A stretch of DNA of 32,329 bases from Streptomyces sp. DH5. GTDB taxonomy: Bacteria; Actinomycetota; Actinomycetes; Streptomycetales; Streptomycetaceae. A model generated the notes under the pieces. It saw only the letters and a list, made by a program, of their open reading frames with translations, did not search any database and was not told the DNA's origin. The stretch is from the NCBI RefSeq assembly GCF_020873915.1, contig NZ_JAHWGP010000047.1, positions 1-32,329 on the forward strand. Direction: 5' to 3'. A program made the position numbers and the translations under genes. Positions 1-7,634 of the stretch are shown one piece after another (within the stretch, counting starts at the first letter, position 1; every line of letters starts with the position of its first letter).

Positions 1-257
1 GGGGCGAGGACGTCGCGGATGTGGACGGTGCCGGCCCTCTCGTCCAGGCCGGCGCGGGGTGGGCGGGGAAGCGTCCGAGCCGGTGAACAGCGCGACGACC
101 GTCCTGATCACCGGGTCCGCGGACGGTGGCGCAAGGACCGCGGGAGTACGCGCCGTCCTCGGGAACGCCGCCACCTGGCCGGTGCATGGATCCGTTTTCG
201 GCCTTTCCCCGCGTGCCCGTTCGGACCGTGCTCCGACCCGCCCTCAACCGTTCTATG
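1..257. other. Left edge, no gene supported
   Basis: I see no convincing coding region here. Several frames stay open, as is usual for DNA of this GC content, but none gives a recognisable protein or has a credible ribosome binding site. The tail of a gene lying mainly left of the window on the minus strand cannot be excluded. Confidence 0.5.
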
Positions 258-277
258 CTTCTACTCGCTTGTAGAAG
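258..277. promoter_or_regulatory. Palindromic operator shared with the terB promoter
   Basis: A 7-6-7 perfect inverted repeat (CTTCTAC, six bases, GTAGAAG) ends 45 bp before the start codon of the next gene. Its 18-bp core TTCTAC-N6-GTAGAA recurs with identical spacing at 1704-1721, upstream of the TerB-like gene. This is the expected geometry of a homodimeric repressor site. The regulator is not identifiable from the window. The half-site vaguely resembles BlaI/CopY-type operators, which is only a guess. Confidence 0.65.
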
Positions 278-322
278 GTCCGCACGAGCCGGGCCTCGCA
301 TCTTTGGAGGCGACACACACAC

Positions 323-529
323 ATGGCTTCGATCGACCTGGACAAGGCGTGGGCGGACAAGAGCCTGCCCGAGATCCTGGCCGCCCCGGTGGGCGCGCTC
401 AAGGGGGTCTCGGACCGTGACGGTGAGCTTCTCCAGCAGGCGTTCGGGATCAAGACCGTGGCCGACCTCGCCGAGTTGAAGTACGTCCGCTGGGCCCAGG
501 CCCTGGCGGCACTGAACGCGGCCAAGTAG
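323..529 (+). CDS. Small helix-hairpin-helix-like protein
   Basis: A 68-residue protein with start ATG 323 and a GGAGG at 306-310. The middle part (LKGVSDRDGELLQQAFGIKT, residues 27-46, followed by VADLAEL) has the pattern of a helix-hairpin-helix-like fold: a helix, a short Gly-containing turn, a second helix, then a conserved-looking KYVRWAQAL tail. There is no signal peptide, membrane segment or catalytic motif. It lies 94 bp upstream of the Spo0M gene in the same direction and is probably co-transcribed from the palindrome-bearing promoter at 258-277. The function is unknown. A role as a small adaptor or nucleic-acid-associated protein in the same stress/development response is only inference. 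Confidence 0.75.
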   Translation: MASIDLDKAWADKSLPEILAAPVGALKGVSDRDGELLQQAFGIKTVADLAELKYVRWAQALAALNAAK

Positions 530-623
530 CCCTCCGGCACACGGCCGTGGCGCCGTGCGCCCGCCTTGGCACACGGCATCGCACCTCATGACCCACACGC
601 ACGTCAAAGGAGCGGACACCACC

Positions 624-1625
624 ATGGTGTTCAAACGACTGCTCGGCTCGCTCGGCGTGGGCGGCCCCACCGTCGACACGATCCTCGCCCCCGGCCCCGT
701 CCGGCCCGGCGGCACACTCACCGGTCAGGTTCACCTCAAGGGCGGCAACGCCGACTTCGACATCGAACACATCACCTTGGAGCTCGTCGCCCGGGTCGAG
801 TTCGAGCACGACGAGGGTGAGAGCGAGGGCGGCATCGCCTTCGAACGGTTCACCGTCGGCGGCGGCTTCCGGCTCGCCGAGGGTGAGCGGACAAGCGTGC
901 CGTTCAGCGTGACGCTGCCCTGGGAGACGCCCATCACCGAGCTGTACGGACAGCCGCTGGGCATCGCGCTCGGCGTGCGCACCGAACTGTCGGTGGCCGG
1001 CGCCAAGGACAAGGGCGACCTCGACCCGCTGACCGTCGGCCCGCTGCCCGCCCAGGAGGCAATCCTCGAAGCCTTCGGCCAACTCGGCTTCGGCTTCAAG
1101 TCGGCCGACCTGGAATATGGGCGCATCGGCGGCACGGAGCAGCAGCTGCCCTTCTACCAGGAGATCGAGATCACCCCGTCGCCGCAGTACGCGCACCGGG
1201 TGAACGAGATCGAGGTGACCTTCCTCGCGCACCCCGGCGGCATGGAGGTCGTCCTGGAGGCCGACAAGCGCGCCGGCCTCTTCTCCGGCGGCCACGACGC
1301 GCTCACCCGGTTCACCGTCGGCCACCACGACTCCCGCGACTGGAACACCGAAGTCGAGAACTGGGTGCGCCAGTTGGTCGAGCACCGAGCCTCGCACGGC
1401 GGCTACGGCCACGGTGATCCGTACGCCGGGCACGGACACAGCGAGCACCACGGCCACAACGACCACCGCCACGACGGGCACCACCGGTCCGGTCCCGGCA
1501 TGGGCACGGTCGTCGCCGCGGGCGCCGCCGGCCTGGCGGTCGGCGTCGTCGGCGGCATGGTCGCAGCCGAAGTCGTCGACGAGGTCGGGGACTTCTTCGA
1601 GGGGGACGAGGAGGACGAGGGCTGA
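624..1625 (+). CDS. Sporulation-control protein Spo0M family
   Basis: A 333-residue arrestin-like protein of the SpoOM family (in Bacillus Spo0M modulates entry into sporulation; Streptomyces usually carries several paralogues). ATG 624 is chosen because AAAGGAG lies at 606-612. Residues 1-250 show the family pattern: MVFKRLLGSLGVGGPTVD at the N-terminus, then a beta-rich domain with GPVRPGGTLTGQVHLKGG and the second arrestin-like half (PQYAHRVNEIEVTFLAHPGG). Residues about 255-290 are very rich in His and Gly (repeated GH/HH pairs), which could bind metal. Residues 293-318 form an Ala/Gly/Val-rich apolar segment that may associate with membrane. The last 15 residues are acidic. It follows the small HhH-like gene and is followed by a strong hairpin terminator. 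Assignment is confident at family level; the exact role here is unknown. Confidence 0.9.
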   Translation: MVFKRLLGSLGVGGPTVDTILAPGPVRPGGTLTGQVHLKGGNADFDIEHITLELVARVEFEHDEGESEGGIAFERFTVGGGFRLAEGERTSVPFSVTLPWETPITELYGQPLGIALGVRTELSVAGAKDKGDLDPLTVGPLPAQEAILEAFGQLGFGFKSADLEYGRIGGTEQQLPFYQEIEITPSPQYAHRVNEIEVTFLAHPGGMEVVLEADKRAGLFSGGHDALTRFTVGHHDSRDWNTEVENWVRQLVEHRASHGGYGHGDPYAGHGHSEHHGHNDHRHDGHHRSGPGMGTVVAAGAAGLAVGVVGGMVAAEVVDEVGDFFEGDEEDEG

Positions 1626-1659
1626 CAGCGGTGGGCCCGGGCAAGCAGTGAAGGACACA

Positions 1660-1697
1660 GGCAGGGGGCGGGCGGACGCTCCCTCCCGCCCTCTGCC
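1660..1697 (+). terminator. Hairpin terminator after spo0M
   Basis: A 13-bp stem (GGCAGGGGGCGGG at 1660-1672 with CCCGCCCTCTGCC at 1685-1697, one G-U pair) and a 12-nt loop lie 34 bp after the Spo0M stop codon. There is no U-tract, which is normal in Streptomyces. It separates Spo0M from the TerB-like promoter immediately downstream. Confidence 0.7.
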
Positions 1698-1703
1698 ACT
1701 AAC

Positions 1704-1721
1704 TTCTACAACACTGTAGAA
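1704..1721. promoter_or_regulatory. Palindromic operator upstream of terB-like gene
   Basis: TTCTACAACACTGTAGAA, a perfect 7-4-7 inverted repeat. It matches the 258-277 site in both half-sites and total length (TTCTAC-N6-GTAGAA). It ends 57 bp before ATG 1779, where a promoter would be expected. The two sites imply co-regulation of the Spo0M and TerB units by one dimeric regulator (inference). Confidence 0.65.
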
Positions 1722-1778
1722 ATAGCGTCGTCCGGAACACCCTGGTCCGGACAGCCTCCCGACACGTACGGAGTCCTC

Positions 1779-2234
1779 ATGGCCCTGTGGGACCGCGTCA
1801 AAGAGTCCGCATCCACGATGCAGACCCAGCTCATGGCGAAGAAGAACGACCTGAAGAGCGGCGCCTTCCGCGACGCGAGCATGGCGATGTGCGCGCTCGT
1901 CGCCGCCGCCGACGGCACCGTCGACCCGTCCGAGCGTCAGCGCGTGGCCCAGCTCATCGCCACCAACGAGGTGCTGCAGAACTTCCCCGCCGACGACCTG
2001 CGCCGACGCTTCGAGGACAACCTCGGCAAACTCACCTCCGACTTCGCCTTCGGCAAGGTGAGTGTCATGCAGGAGATCGCCAAGGCGAAGAAGAAGCCCG
2101 CCGAGGCGCGGGCCGTCATCCAGATCGGCATCGTCATCGGCGGCGCAGACGGCGACTTCGACAAGGACGAGCAGGCCGTGGTCCGCGAGGCGTGCTACGC
2201 CCTCGACCTTCCGCCGCACGAGTTCGACCTCTGA
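1779..2234 (+). CDS. terB: TerB-family tellurite-resistance protein
   Basis: A 151-residue all-helical cytoplasmic protein of the TerB family. Characteristic features are the acidic AADGTVDPSER motif near residues 48-58, its second-half echo GGADGDFDKDEQ near residues 127-138, and the C-terminal LDLPPHEFDL. The family binds divalent metal at these acidic clusters and takes part in the Ter stress/tellurite/phage-resistance network, usually with TerC, TerD or TerZ. Here it stands alone, with its own promoter palindrome upstream and a hairpin terminator downstream. Its regulatory sequence shared with the Spo0M unit suggests a linked envelope or stress response. The start ATG 1779 follows a GGAGT at 1770-1774. 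Family assignment is confident; the biological role is inferred. Confidence 0.9.
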   Translation: MALWDRVKESASTMQTQLMAKKNDLKSGAFRDASMAMCALVAAADGTVDPSERQRVAQLIATNEVLQNFPADDLRRRFEDNLGKLTSDFAFGKVSVMQEIAKAKKKPAEARAVIQIGIVIGGADGDFDKDEQAVVREACYALDLPPHEFDL

Positions 2235-2246
2235 CCGACCGGACCA

Positions 2247-2289
2247 TGCGGCGGACCGGCGATCTCCCCTTCGGCGCCGGTTCGCCGCA
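2247..2289 (+). terminator. Hairpin terminator after terB
   Basis: A 15-bp stem (2247-2261 with 2275-2289, one G-U pair) around a 13-nt loop begins 13 bp after the TerB stop codon. No U-tract is present. Confidence 0.7.
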
Positions 2290-2741
2290 CCACACCGGTG
2301 AGAGCAGGAGCAGCAAGGCCGGGCACCGGCCGTGCCCCTGCGCGGAGCCCCTCGCGTCCACCTCCCGCTCATCGGCGCCCGGGGAGCACACCTACCTCCA
2401 GGGCCGGGTCCTGCCGCACCCGTCCCCTCCCCTGGCCAAGAGCGCGGCTGACGCCTACGCCGCCGGGCTCGCCGCCACCGCTATCGCCCGGCCGGCCACC
2501 GCGGGAACTCGGCAGGCGCCCGGCCCGGCCCAGGGCCCGGTGCCTCACCGGACGTCATCGGGATCCAGAGCGCGCGCGGAGGGCAAGGGCAAGATCTTTG
2601 CAGGCGGGCACGGACCGGCAGGCGTTCGAGGACCAGGCTGGGTGTGGCACACCGTCGACGTCCCGGACCACATGCGCTTCGGCACCGGCTACCCGTCCAG
2701 GCCCTTCGCCGGGCCGCCCGGCCGGATCCGCAGCGCGCCGG
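2290..2741. other. Gene-free stretch between terB and the SmtB-type regulator
   Basis: About 450 bp with no supportable gene, RNA or repeat. Open frames are present on both strands, but their translations are Arg/Pro/Ala-rich with no family resemblance and no start signals. Confidence 0.5.
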
Positions 2742-3101
2742 TCAGTCGTGCGGGGCCTGCCCGCTGACCCGGTGGTCGGCGTGGCTCAGCGCCTCCACCA
2801 CCAGCCGCCGCAGGTGCCCGTCCCGGAGGCTGTAGTAGACGTGCCGCCCTTCGCGCCGGGTCTCCACCAGGCCCGCGAGCCGCAGCTTCGCCAGGTGCTG
2901 ACTCACTGCCGTCCGGGACGCCCCGCACCGCTCGGTCAGTGAGCCGACGTCCGACTCCCCCTGCGCGATCAACCAGAGCAGATGCAGTCGAGTCACGTCC
3001 GACAGCATCGTGAAGACCTCGGTCGCCTCCGCGAGACGCACGCTGTCCGGAGGGCGCAGATGCGCACCGGGTGCAGTTGGCAAGGACTCGCGAGCAGGCA
3101 T
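2742..3101 (-). CDS. ArsR/SmtB-family metal-sensing repressor (CzrA-like alpha-5 site)
   Basis: A 119-residue winged-helix repressor. The DNA-binding helices are visible as LTERCGASRTAVSQHLAKLR (residues about 57-76) with the wing VETRREGRHVYYSL. The C-terminal helix reads DGHLRRLVVEALSHADH, which is D-x-H-x10-H-x2-H, the inter-subunit alpha-5 site that binds Zn(II)/Co(II) in CzrA, SmtB and relatives. No Cys is available for an alpha-3 site. ATG 3101 was chosen; no good ribosome binding site precedes it, so leaderless translation is possible. It is divergent from an MFS exporter across a perfect operator (3160-3189), the standard arrangement in which metal releases the repressor and turns on efflux. 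The metal is probably Zn, Co or Ni; the sequence alone does not decide. Confidence 0.88.
   Translation of the reverse strand: MPARESLPTAPGAHLRPPDSVRLAEATEVFTMLSDVTRLHLLWLIAQGESDVGSLTERCGASRTAVSQHLAKLRLAGLVETRREGRHVYYSLRDGHLRRLVVEALSHADHRVSGQAPHD
3054..3068. promoter_or_regulatory. Partial second copy of the SmtB-type operator inside the regulator gene
   Basis: GCGCAGATGCGCACC at 3054-3068 is identical to 3169-3183 in the main operator, 115 bp away (about 11 helical turns). It falls within codons 12-16 of the regulator gene. The outer ATAG/CTAT parts of the operator are not repeated. It could be an auxiliary binding site for looping or a transcription roadblock; this is inference. Confidence 0.4.
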
Positions 3102-3159
3102 GCACACAGCGTAGAGGCCGAACCGAGCCGACGTGACCTCCCCCGATGACCCACAGAAG

Positions 3160-3189
3160 TCCATAGGTGCGCAGATGCGCACCTATGGA
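3160..3189. promoter_or_regulatory. Perfect 14-2-14 operator between SmtB-type repressor and MFS exporter
   Basis: TCCATAGGTGCGCA, the dinucleotide GA, then the exact inverse repeat. The inner 24 bp read ATAGGTGCGCA-GA-TGCGCACCTAT, close to the 12-2-12 operator of SmtB/ArsR sensors. It lies between the divergent starts (3101 and 3239), so one bound dimer pair could silence both genes. Confidence 0.85.
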
Positions 3190-3238
3190 TAGAGTAAGGG
3201 CAGTCGCCTTCGCCTTCGAACCGCCGAGGGGCTGCCGC

Positions 3239-4576
3239 ATGCTCTCCGTCCTGCGCAACCGCACCTACCGGCACCTTTTCGCTGCCCAGGCGATCGCCCT
3301 GGTCGGCACCGGCCTGGCCACGGTCGCGCTCGGTCTGCTGGCGTACGACATCGCCGGCGCCGACGCGGGCTCGGTCCTCGGCACCGCACTGGCGATCAAG
3401 ATGGTGGCGTACGTGGCGCTCGCCCCGGCCATCGGCGCGGTCGCCGACAGGCTGCCGCGCCGGGCGCTGATGGCCGGCGCGGACCTCGTCCGGGCCGCGG
3501 TGGCGCTGGCCCTGCCGTTCGTGGACCAGGTGTGGCAGGTGTACGTCCTGATCTTCCTGCTCCAGTCGGCGTCGGCCGCGTCCACACCGGCGTTCCACGC
3601 GGTCGTTCCGTCCGTGCTGCCCGCCGAGCGCGACTACACGCGTGCGCTGTCGCTGTCACGCCTCGCCTACGACCTGGAGAGCTTGTTCAGCCCTGCTCTC
3701 GCCGCCGCGCTGCTGACGCTGATGACCTACAACTGGCTCTTCCTGGGAACGGTGGCAGGCTTCCTGGCCTCGGCGGTTCTGGTGGTCTCGGTGATCCTGC
3801 CGAAGCAGGTCACCTCCGAGCCACGCGACGGCAGTGTGCGCACCGGGGCCACCGCGGGAATCCGTGCCTTCCTCGCCGTCCCGCGCTTGCGCGCCCTGCT
3901 CACCCTCGACCTCGCGGTCGCGGCGGCGGGCGCGATGGTCATCGTCAACACCGTCGTGTACGTCCGCGACGAGCTGGACCGCGGCGCGGCCGACATGTCG
4001 CTCGCACTCGGCGCGTACGGCGGAGGTTCCATGGCCGTCGCCCTGCTGCTCCCCCGCCTGCTCGACCGGTCCTCCGACCGCACGGTGATGCTGGGCGGCG
4101 CCCTGCTGCTCCCGCTCGTGTTCACCGCGCTCGGTGGCCTCACGACGGCCGACGGTGCCGCATGGCGCTGGCCCGCCCTGCTGATGATCTGGGCGGCCTT
4201 CGGCGCCGCCTGCTCGATGGTGCTCACACCGACCGGCCGGCTGATCCGCGACTCGGCACCGCCCGAGGAGCGCACCGCCGTCTTCGCCGCGCAGTTCTCC
4301 CTCTCCCACGGCTGCTGGCTGCTGACCTATCCGCTGGCCGGCTGGCTGGGCACGGCCGCCGGCCTGCAGTGGGCGGTGGTGTCACTGGGCGCGATCGCCC
4401 TCACCGCCGGGCTCGGGGCGATACGGCTGTGGCCGTCGCAGGAGCCCGGCCCGGTGGAGCACGAGCACAGCAGCCTCCACGCCGGCCACCCGCACCTCGC
4501 GGATGCCGTGCGCAGAGGGGGCGGATGGCGGCACAGTCACCACTACTCGGCCGACGGGCTCCACGCCCACCGGTGA
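3239..4576 (+). CDS. MFS exporter with His-rich tail, probable divalent-metal efflux
   Basis: A 445-residue major facilitator protein with about 12 hydrophobic segments, beginning MLSVLRNRTYRHLFAAQAIA. The MFS loop motif appears as ADRLPRRALM near residues 72-81. ATG 3239 is preferred to the upstream in-frame ATG 3167 because GAGGGG lies at 3226-3231 and because 3167 is inside the operator. The last 40 residues (about 406-445) are soluble and contain ten histidines in HEH, GHPH and HSHH groups. This recalls NreB-type nickel exporters, whose His-rich C-terminus binds metal. Divergence from a CzrA-like repressor supports efflux of Ni, Co or Zn. A drug-efflux role is the alternative but would not explain the sensor or the tail. 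Confidence 0.85.
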   Translation: MLSVLRNRTYRHLFAAQAIALVGTGLATVALGLLAYDIAGADAGSVLGTALAIKMVAYVALAPAIGAVADRLPRRALMAGADLVRAAVALALPFVDQVWQVYVLIFLLQSASAASTPAFHAVVPSVLPAERDYTRALSLSRLAYDLESLFSPALAAALLTLMTYNWLFLGTVAGFLASAVLVVSVILPKQVTSEPRDGSVRTGATAGIRAFLAVPRLRALLTLDLAVAAAGAMVIVNTVVYVRDELDRGAADMSLALGAYGGGSMAVALLLPRLLDRSSDRTVMLGGALLLPLVFTALGGLTTADGAAWRWPALLMIWAAFGAACSMVLTPTGRLIRDSAPPEERTAVFAAQFSLSHGCWLLTYPLAGWLGTAAGLQWAVVSLGAIALTAGLGAIRLWPSQEPGPVEHEHSSLHAGHPHLADAVRRGGGWRHSHHYSADGLHAHR

Positions 4577-4663
4577 GAACAGCCGCCGAGCGGCGGTTCG
4601 TCCCCTCGACGGCAACAACTGGTCTCGCTTCTGGCAGGACGCTCCTTCCGGTGCGGCCGTCGT

Positions 4664-4686
4664 CCCCGACCGGGGCCGCGTCGGGG
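4664..4686. terminator. Possible hairpin between convergent MFS and ATPase genes
   Basis: CCCCGAC (4664-4670) and GTCGGGG (4680-4686) can form a 7-bp stem with a 9-nt loop in the 286-bp gap between the convergent ends. It is weak by length and has no U-tract. Nothing else stands out in this gap. Confidence 0.3.
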
Positions 4687-4862
4687 CCGAGGTGACGCGC
4701 ACGGCTGTGCGGTCACCGCTGCCGCCGGAGCGTGCCGGGGCGGCGGGCTGCCGAGGGAGTGACCACAGCAGGAAGGTCAGGGTGCGCCTGTGTGGATGCC
4801 GCGTGCCCCGGCACGAGGTGACCGCGTACCGGGGAACGGGAGACAAACGGCCCTGCGACGAC

Positions 4863-6842
4863 TCAGCCGGTGGCCTTGCGCCAGGCCGACTCGCGCAGCA
4901 GTCGCAGGCCGTTGAGGCCGACGATGACGGTGGAGCCCTCGTGGCCGGCGACGCCCAGCGGCAGCGGCAGATGGCCGACGAGGTCCCAGGCGACCAGGCC
5001 GGCGATGAAGACTCCGGCGATGACGAGGTTCTGCACGACGAGCTTGCGGGCCTGACGGGACAGGGAGATCACGGCGGGCACGGTGGCCAGCTCGTCCCGG
5101 ACGATCACCGCGTCGGCGGTCTCCAGCGCCAGGTCGGAGCCCGCTCGCCCCATGGCGACGCCGGTGTGGGCGGCGGCCAGCGCGGGCGCGTCGTTGACGC
5201 CGTCGCCGACGACCATGACCTTGCGTCCGGCGGTCTCCAGTTCCCGGACGGCGCGCACCTTGTCCTCGGGCAGCAGCCCGGCCCGCACGTCCTCGATGCC
5301 GGCCTCGGCGGCGAGACGGGCGGCGGCGCGAGGATTGTCGCCGGTCAGCAGTACAGGCGCGGTTCCGGTGAGGGAGGCGAGCGAGGCAACGGTCGCGGCC
5401 GCGGCCGGACGCAGCCGGTCGGCGATGCCCAGGACACCGGCCGGCGCGCCGTCGAGCGTGACGAGGACGGCAGTCCGGCCTCCCTCCTCCAGCTCACCGG
5501 CCAGGGCCGCCGGGCGGGCCGAAGCGGCGTCGTCGGCCCCGCACAGCAGCCGGGCCGGGGCGCCGACCCCGACCGGGCGCCCGTCGAGCGTGGCCTTGAC
5601 TCCGACACCGGGTGTGGAGCCGAAGTCCGCCACCGGCTTGATCTCGAGTTCCCGCTCGTGCGCCGCGGTGACGATCGCGCGGGCCAGCGGGTGCTCGCTG
5701 GGGGCCTCCGCCGCGGCGGCGAGCAGGAGCAGCTCTTCGTCGTCCAGGCCCGTGCCCGGGAACGGGCGGACGTCCGTGACGCGCGGGGTGCCCTCGGTCA
5801 GGGTGCCCGTCTTGTCCAGCGCGACCGCGTCGACCTGGCCCAGTCGCTCCATGACCACGGCCGACTTGACCAGCACTCCGTGGCGTCCGGCGTTGGCGAT
5901 GGCCGACAGCAGGGGCGGCATGGTGGCCAGCACGACCGCGCACGGCGAGGCCACGATCATGAACGTCATGGCCCGCAGCAGGGAGTCGGTGAGGTTCGCG
6001 CCGAAGGTGAGCGGGACGAGGAACACTGCGAGGGTCGCGGTCACCATGGCCAGCGAGTAGCGCTGTTCGACCTTCTCGATGAACAGCTGGGTCGGCGCCT
6101 TGGTCTCGGACGCCTCCTGCACCATCCGCACGATCCGGGCGATCACCGAGTCGGAGGCGTCCCGTTCGACCCGTACGCGCAGCGCGCCGGTGCCGTTGAG
6201 GGTGCCGGCGAAGACCTCGTCGTCCTTCTCCTTCGCCACCGGCAGGGGTTCACCGGTGATGGTGGCCTGGTCGACCTCGCTCGTCCCGTCGAGGACACGG
6301 CCGTCGGCGCCGACGCGTTCGCCGGGCCGCACCAGGACGGTGTCGCCGACCGTCAGGTCCTCGACGGGGACGGTCGTCTCGCCGCCGTCGGCCTCGATGC
6401 GGGTCGCGGTCGCGGGTGCCAGGTCGAGCAGGCCGCGCACCGAGTCGGCGGTGCGGGCGGCGGCCAGCGCTTCCAGGGCTCCCGAGGTGGCGAAGATGAC
6501 GATCAGCAGGGCGCCGTCCATCACCTGTCCGATCGCTGCCGCGCCCAGCGCGGCGACGACCATCAGCAGGTCGACGTCGAGCGTCTTCTCCTTCAGCGCC
6601 TGCAGACCCGCCCATCCGGGCTCCCAGCCACCGGTCGCGTACGACAGCGCGTACAGCGGGCCCCACGCCCAGGCCGGCGCCCCGGCCAGCTGGAGCGGCA
6701 GCGCGAGCAGGAAAAGGATCGTGGCCGCGGCTGCCCAGCGCACCTCGGGCAGGGCGAGGAGTCGCGTCCTGCGCCGGGAGACGTCTCCGGTGCGCGCGGG
6801 CGCGGGACGGTCGGCCGTGGGCGGGGGGAGGGTGGAGGTCAT
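4863..6842 (-). CDS. ctpJ: P1B-4-type heavy-metal P-type ATPase (CtpJ/CoaT-like)
   Basis: A 659-residue P-type ATPase exporting divalent metal at the cost of ATP. The actuator motif TGEPLPV, phosphorylation site DKTGTLTEG, nucleotide-site SEHPLARAI and hinge GDGVNDAP are all present. The membrane metal motif is ASPCAV, and the last membrane helix carries HEGST followed by LNGLRLLR. SPC with HEGST and no N-terminal metal-binding domain defines the P1B-4 group (CoaT, CtpD, CtpJ; Co/Ni, in some cases Fe). ATG 6842 is preferred, with AAGGA about 12 bp upstream; the longer frame to 6941 would begin inside the operator. It is divergent from an NmtR orthologue. In Mycobacterium tuberculosis NmtR controls the P1B-4 ATPase CtpJ, so the pair is a recognised Ni/Co resistance module. 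The symbol is by analogy. Confidence 0.9.
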   Translation of the reverse strand: MTSTLPPPTADRPAPARTGDVSRRRTRLLALPEVRWAAAATILFLLALPLQLAGAPAWAWGPLYALSYATGGWEPGWAGLQALKEKTLDVDLLMVVAALGAAAIGQVMDGALLIVIFATSGALEALAAARTADSVRGLLDLAPATATRIEADGGETTVPVEDLTVGDTVLVRPGERVGADGRVLDGTSEVDQATITGEPLPVAKEKDDEVFAGTLNGTGALRVRVERDASDSVIARIVRMVQEASETKAPTQLFIEKVEQRYSLAMVTATLAVFLVPLTFGANLTDSLLRAMTFMIVASPCAVVLATMPPLLSAIANAGRHGVLVKSAVVMERLGQVDAVALDKTGTLTEGTPRVTDVRPFPGTGLDDEELLLLAAAAEAPSEHPLARAIVTAAHERELEIKPVADFGSTPGVGVKATLDGRPVGVGAPARLLCGADDAASARPAALAGELEEGGRTAVLVTLDGAPAGVLGIADRLRPAAAATVASLASLTGTAPVLLTGDNPRAAARLAAEAGIEDVRAGLLPEDKVRAVRELETAGRKVMVVGDGVNDAPALAAAHTGVAMGRAGSDLALETADAVIVRDELATVPAVISLSRQARKLVVQNLVIAGVFIAGLVAWDLVGHLPLPLGVAGHEGSTVIVGLNGLRLLRESAWRKATG

Positions 6843-6927
6843 CGGAGCAGACAGTCCTTCACGACGGCATGGCGAAGAGGCGGCAGCCCGTACGTTCGGC
6901 AGCCGCTCCCATCCACCATACAGGATC

Positions 6928-6947
6928 ACATGAAGACTCATTCATGT
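6928..6947. promoter_or_regulatory. NmtR-type operator
   Basis: ACATGAA, six bases, TTCATGT: a perfect 7-6-7 inverted repeat between the divergent ATPase (start 6842) and nmtR (start 6980). A further TTCATG-like half-site (ATTCATG, 6948-6954) follows directly. Its AT content contrasts with the surroundings. Its position fits repression of both genes by NmtR. Confidence 0.75.
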
Positions 6948-6979
6948 ATTCATGGGAGGGTCTTCGTAGGATGGTGCCC

Positions 6980-7363
6980 ATGGGCCACGGAGCTGACGTC
7001 GAGACCACCGCCACCGCACGCGAACGCCTGGAGACGGTGGGCGCCGCCGACGTGGCCGCGACCCTTCAGGCCCTGGCCACCCCGTCCCGGCTGCGCATCC
7101 TGACCCGCCTCCAGGAGGGCCCCTGCGCCGCCACCGAACTCGCCGACGCCGTCGGCATGGAACAGTCGGCCTGCTCCCACCAGCTGCGCCTGCTGCGCAA
7201 CCTCGGCCTGGTCACCGGGGAGCGCCGGGGCCGCTCGGTCATCTACGCCCTCTACGACAACCACGTCGCCGAACTGCTCGAGCAGGCCCTCTACCACGTC
7301 GAGCACCTGCGCCTCGGCCTGCGGGACGCGCCGACCACGGCGGCCGTGAACGGGACGGCCTGA
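6980..7363 (+). CDS. nmtR: Nickel/cobalt sensor NmtR (ArsR family)
   Basis: A 127-residue winged-helix repressor. ATG 6980 is chosen because it gives the N-terminus MGHG, the same as NmtR of M. tuberculosis, where the N-terminal amine and His3 ligate Ni. The upstream in-frame ATGs (6944, 6971) would bury this motif, although GGGAGGG at 6954-6960 is better placed for 6971. The recognition region MEQSACSHQLRLLRNLGL is nearly that of NmtR. The alpha-5 helix YDNHVAELLEQALYHVEH keeps D-x-H-x10-H-x2-H. The extra C-terminal histidine of the mycobacterial protein (HLHLGL) is Arg here (HLRLGL), so metal affinity or coordination may differ. It should repress itself and the divergent P1B-4 ATPase and be released by Ni or Co. 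Confidence 0.92.
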   Translation: MGHGADVETTATARERLETVGAADVAATLQALATPSRLRILTRLQEGPCAATELADAVGMEQSACSHQLRLLRNLGLVTGERRGRSVIYALYDNHVAELLEQALYHVEHLRLGLRDAPTTAAVNGTA

Positions 7364-7451
7364 GCACGGCATCGCCCCCTCTCGGACGTGGCGTGACGGC
7401 CCGCAACGCACTCTCCCGCCCGCCCCGGAGGAAGAAGATGACGGGAGACGC

Positions 7452-7470
7452 CGGCCGGGCGAACCGGCCG
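7452..7470 (+). terminator. Possible hairpin after nmtR
   Basis: CGGCCGG, GCGAA loop, CCGGCCG: a 7-bp GC stem 88 bp after the nmtR stop and before the Zur box. A 23-codon frame (ATG 7438, preceded by GGAGGAAGAAG) covers it. That frame might be a small leader peptide, but it encodes only Arg-rich sequence and I do not call it a gene. Confidence 0.3.
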
Positions 7471-7563
7471 ACCCGAAGAAGGCGTCCGCAGCCGCGCCGC
7501 CTTGAGTGACTGCGCAGCGGTCGGCCCCCGCCGTCGCAAGCGGGGAGCGCGTTTCCCCGTTTC

Positions 7564-7578
7564 TGAAAATGATTGTCA
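7564..7578. promoter_or_regulatory. Zur box of the metallophore/nickel-type ABC transporter
   Basis: TGAAAATGATTGTCA matches the actinobacterial Zur consensus as I recall it (TGAAAATGATTTTCA) at 14 of 15 positions. It is 56 bp upstream of the GTG start of the lipoprotein gene, with a possible -10 TACGTT at 7585-7590. Zinc-loaded Zur would repress the whole four-gene operon. Confidence 0.88.
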
Positions 7579-7634
7579 TCGTGCTACGTTCATGCGCGAT
7601 CAACCATTGACCAGTTATTTACCCGGAGTGTCCC

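Noticed and set aside
1-257. Minus-strand frame ending at the left edge with a short CBS-like phrase
   Set aside because: Too short and compositionally ordinary; no frame across the region is consistently protein-like.
450-2372. Long minus-strand open frame opposite the Spo0M and TerB genes
   Set aside because: It crosses two well-supported genes and their promoter; its Val/Gly/Asp-rich translation has no family resemblance. It is a shadow of the codon bias.
7438-7509. 23-codon frame with a good Shine-Dalgarno before the first Zur box
   Set aside because: Encodes mostly Arg/Pro and overlaps a GC hairpin; could be a leader peptide but nothing else supports it.
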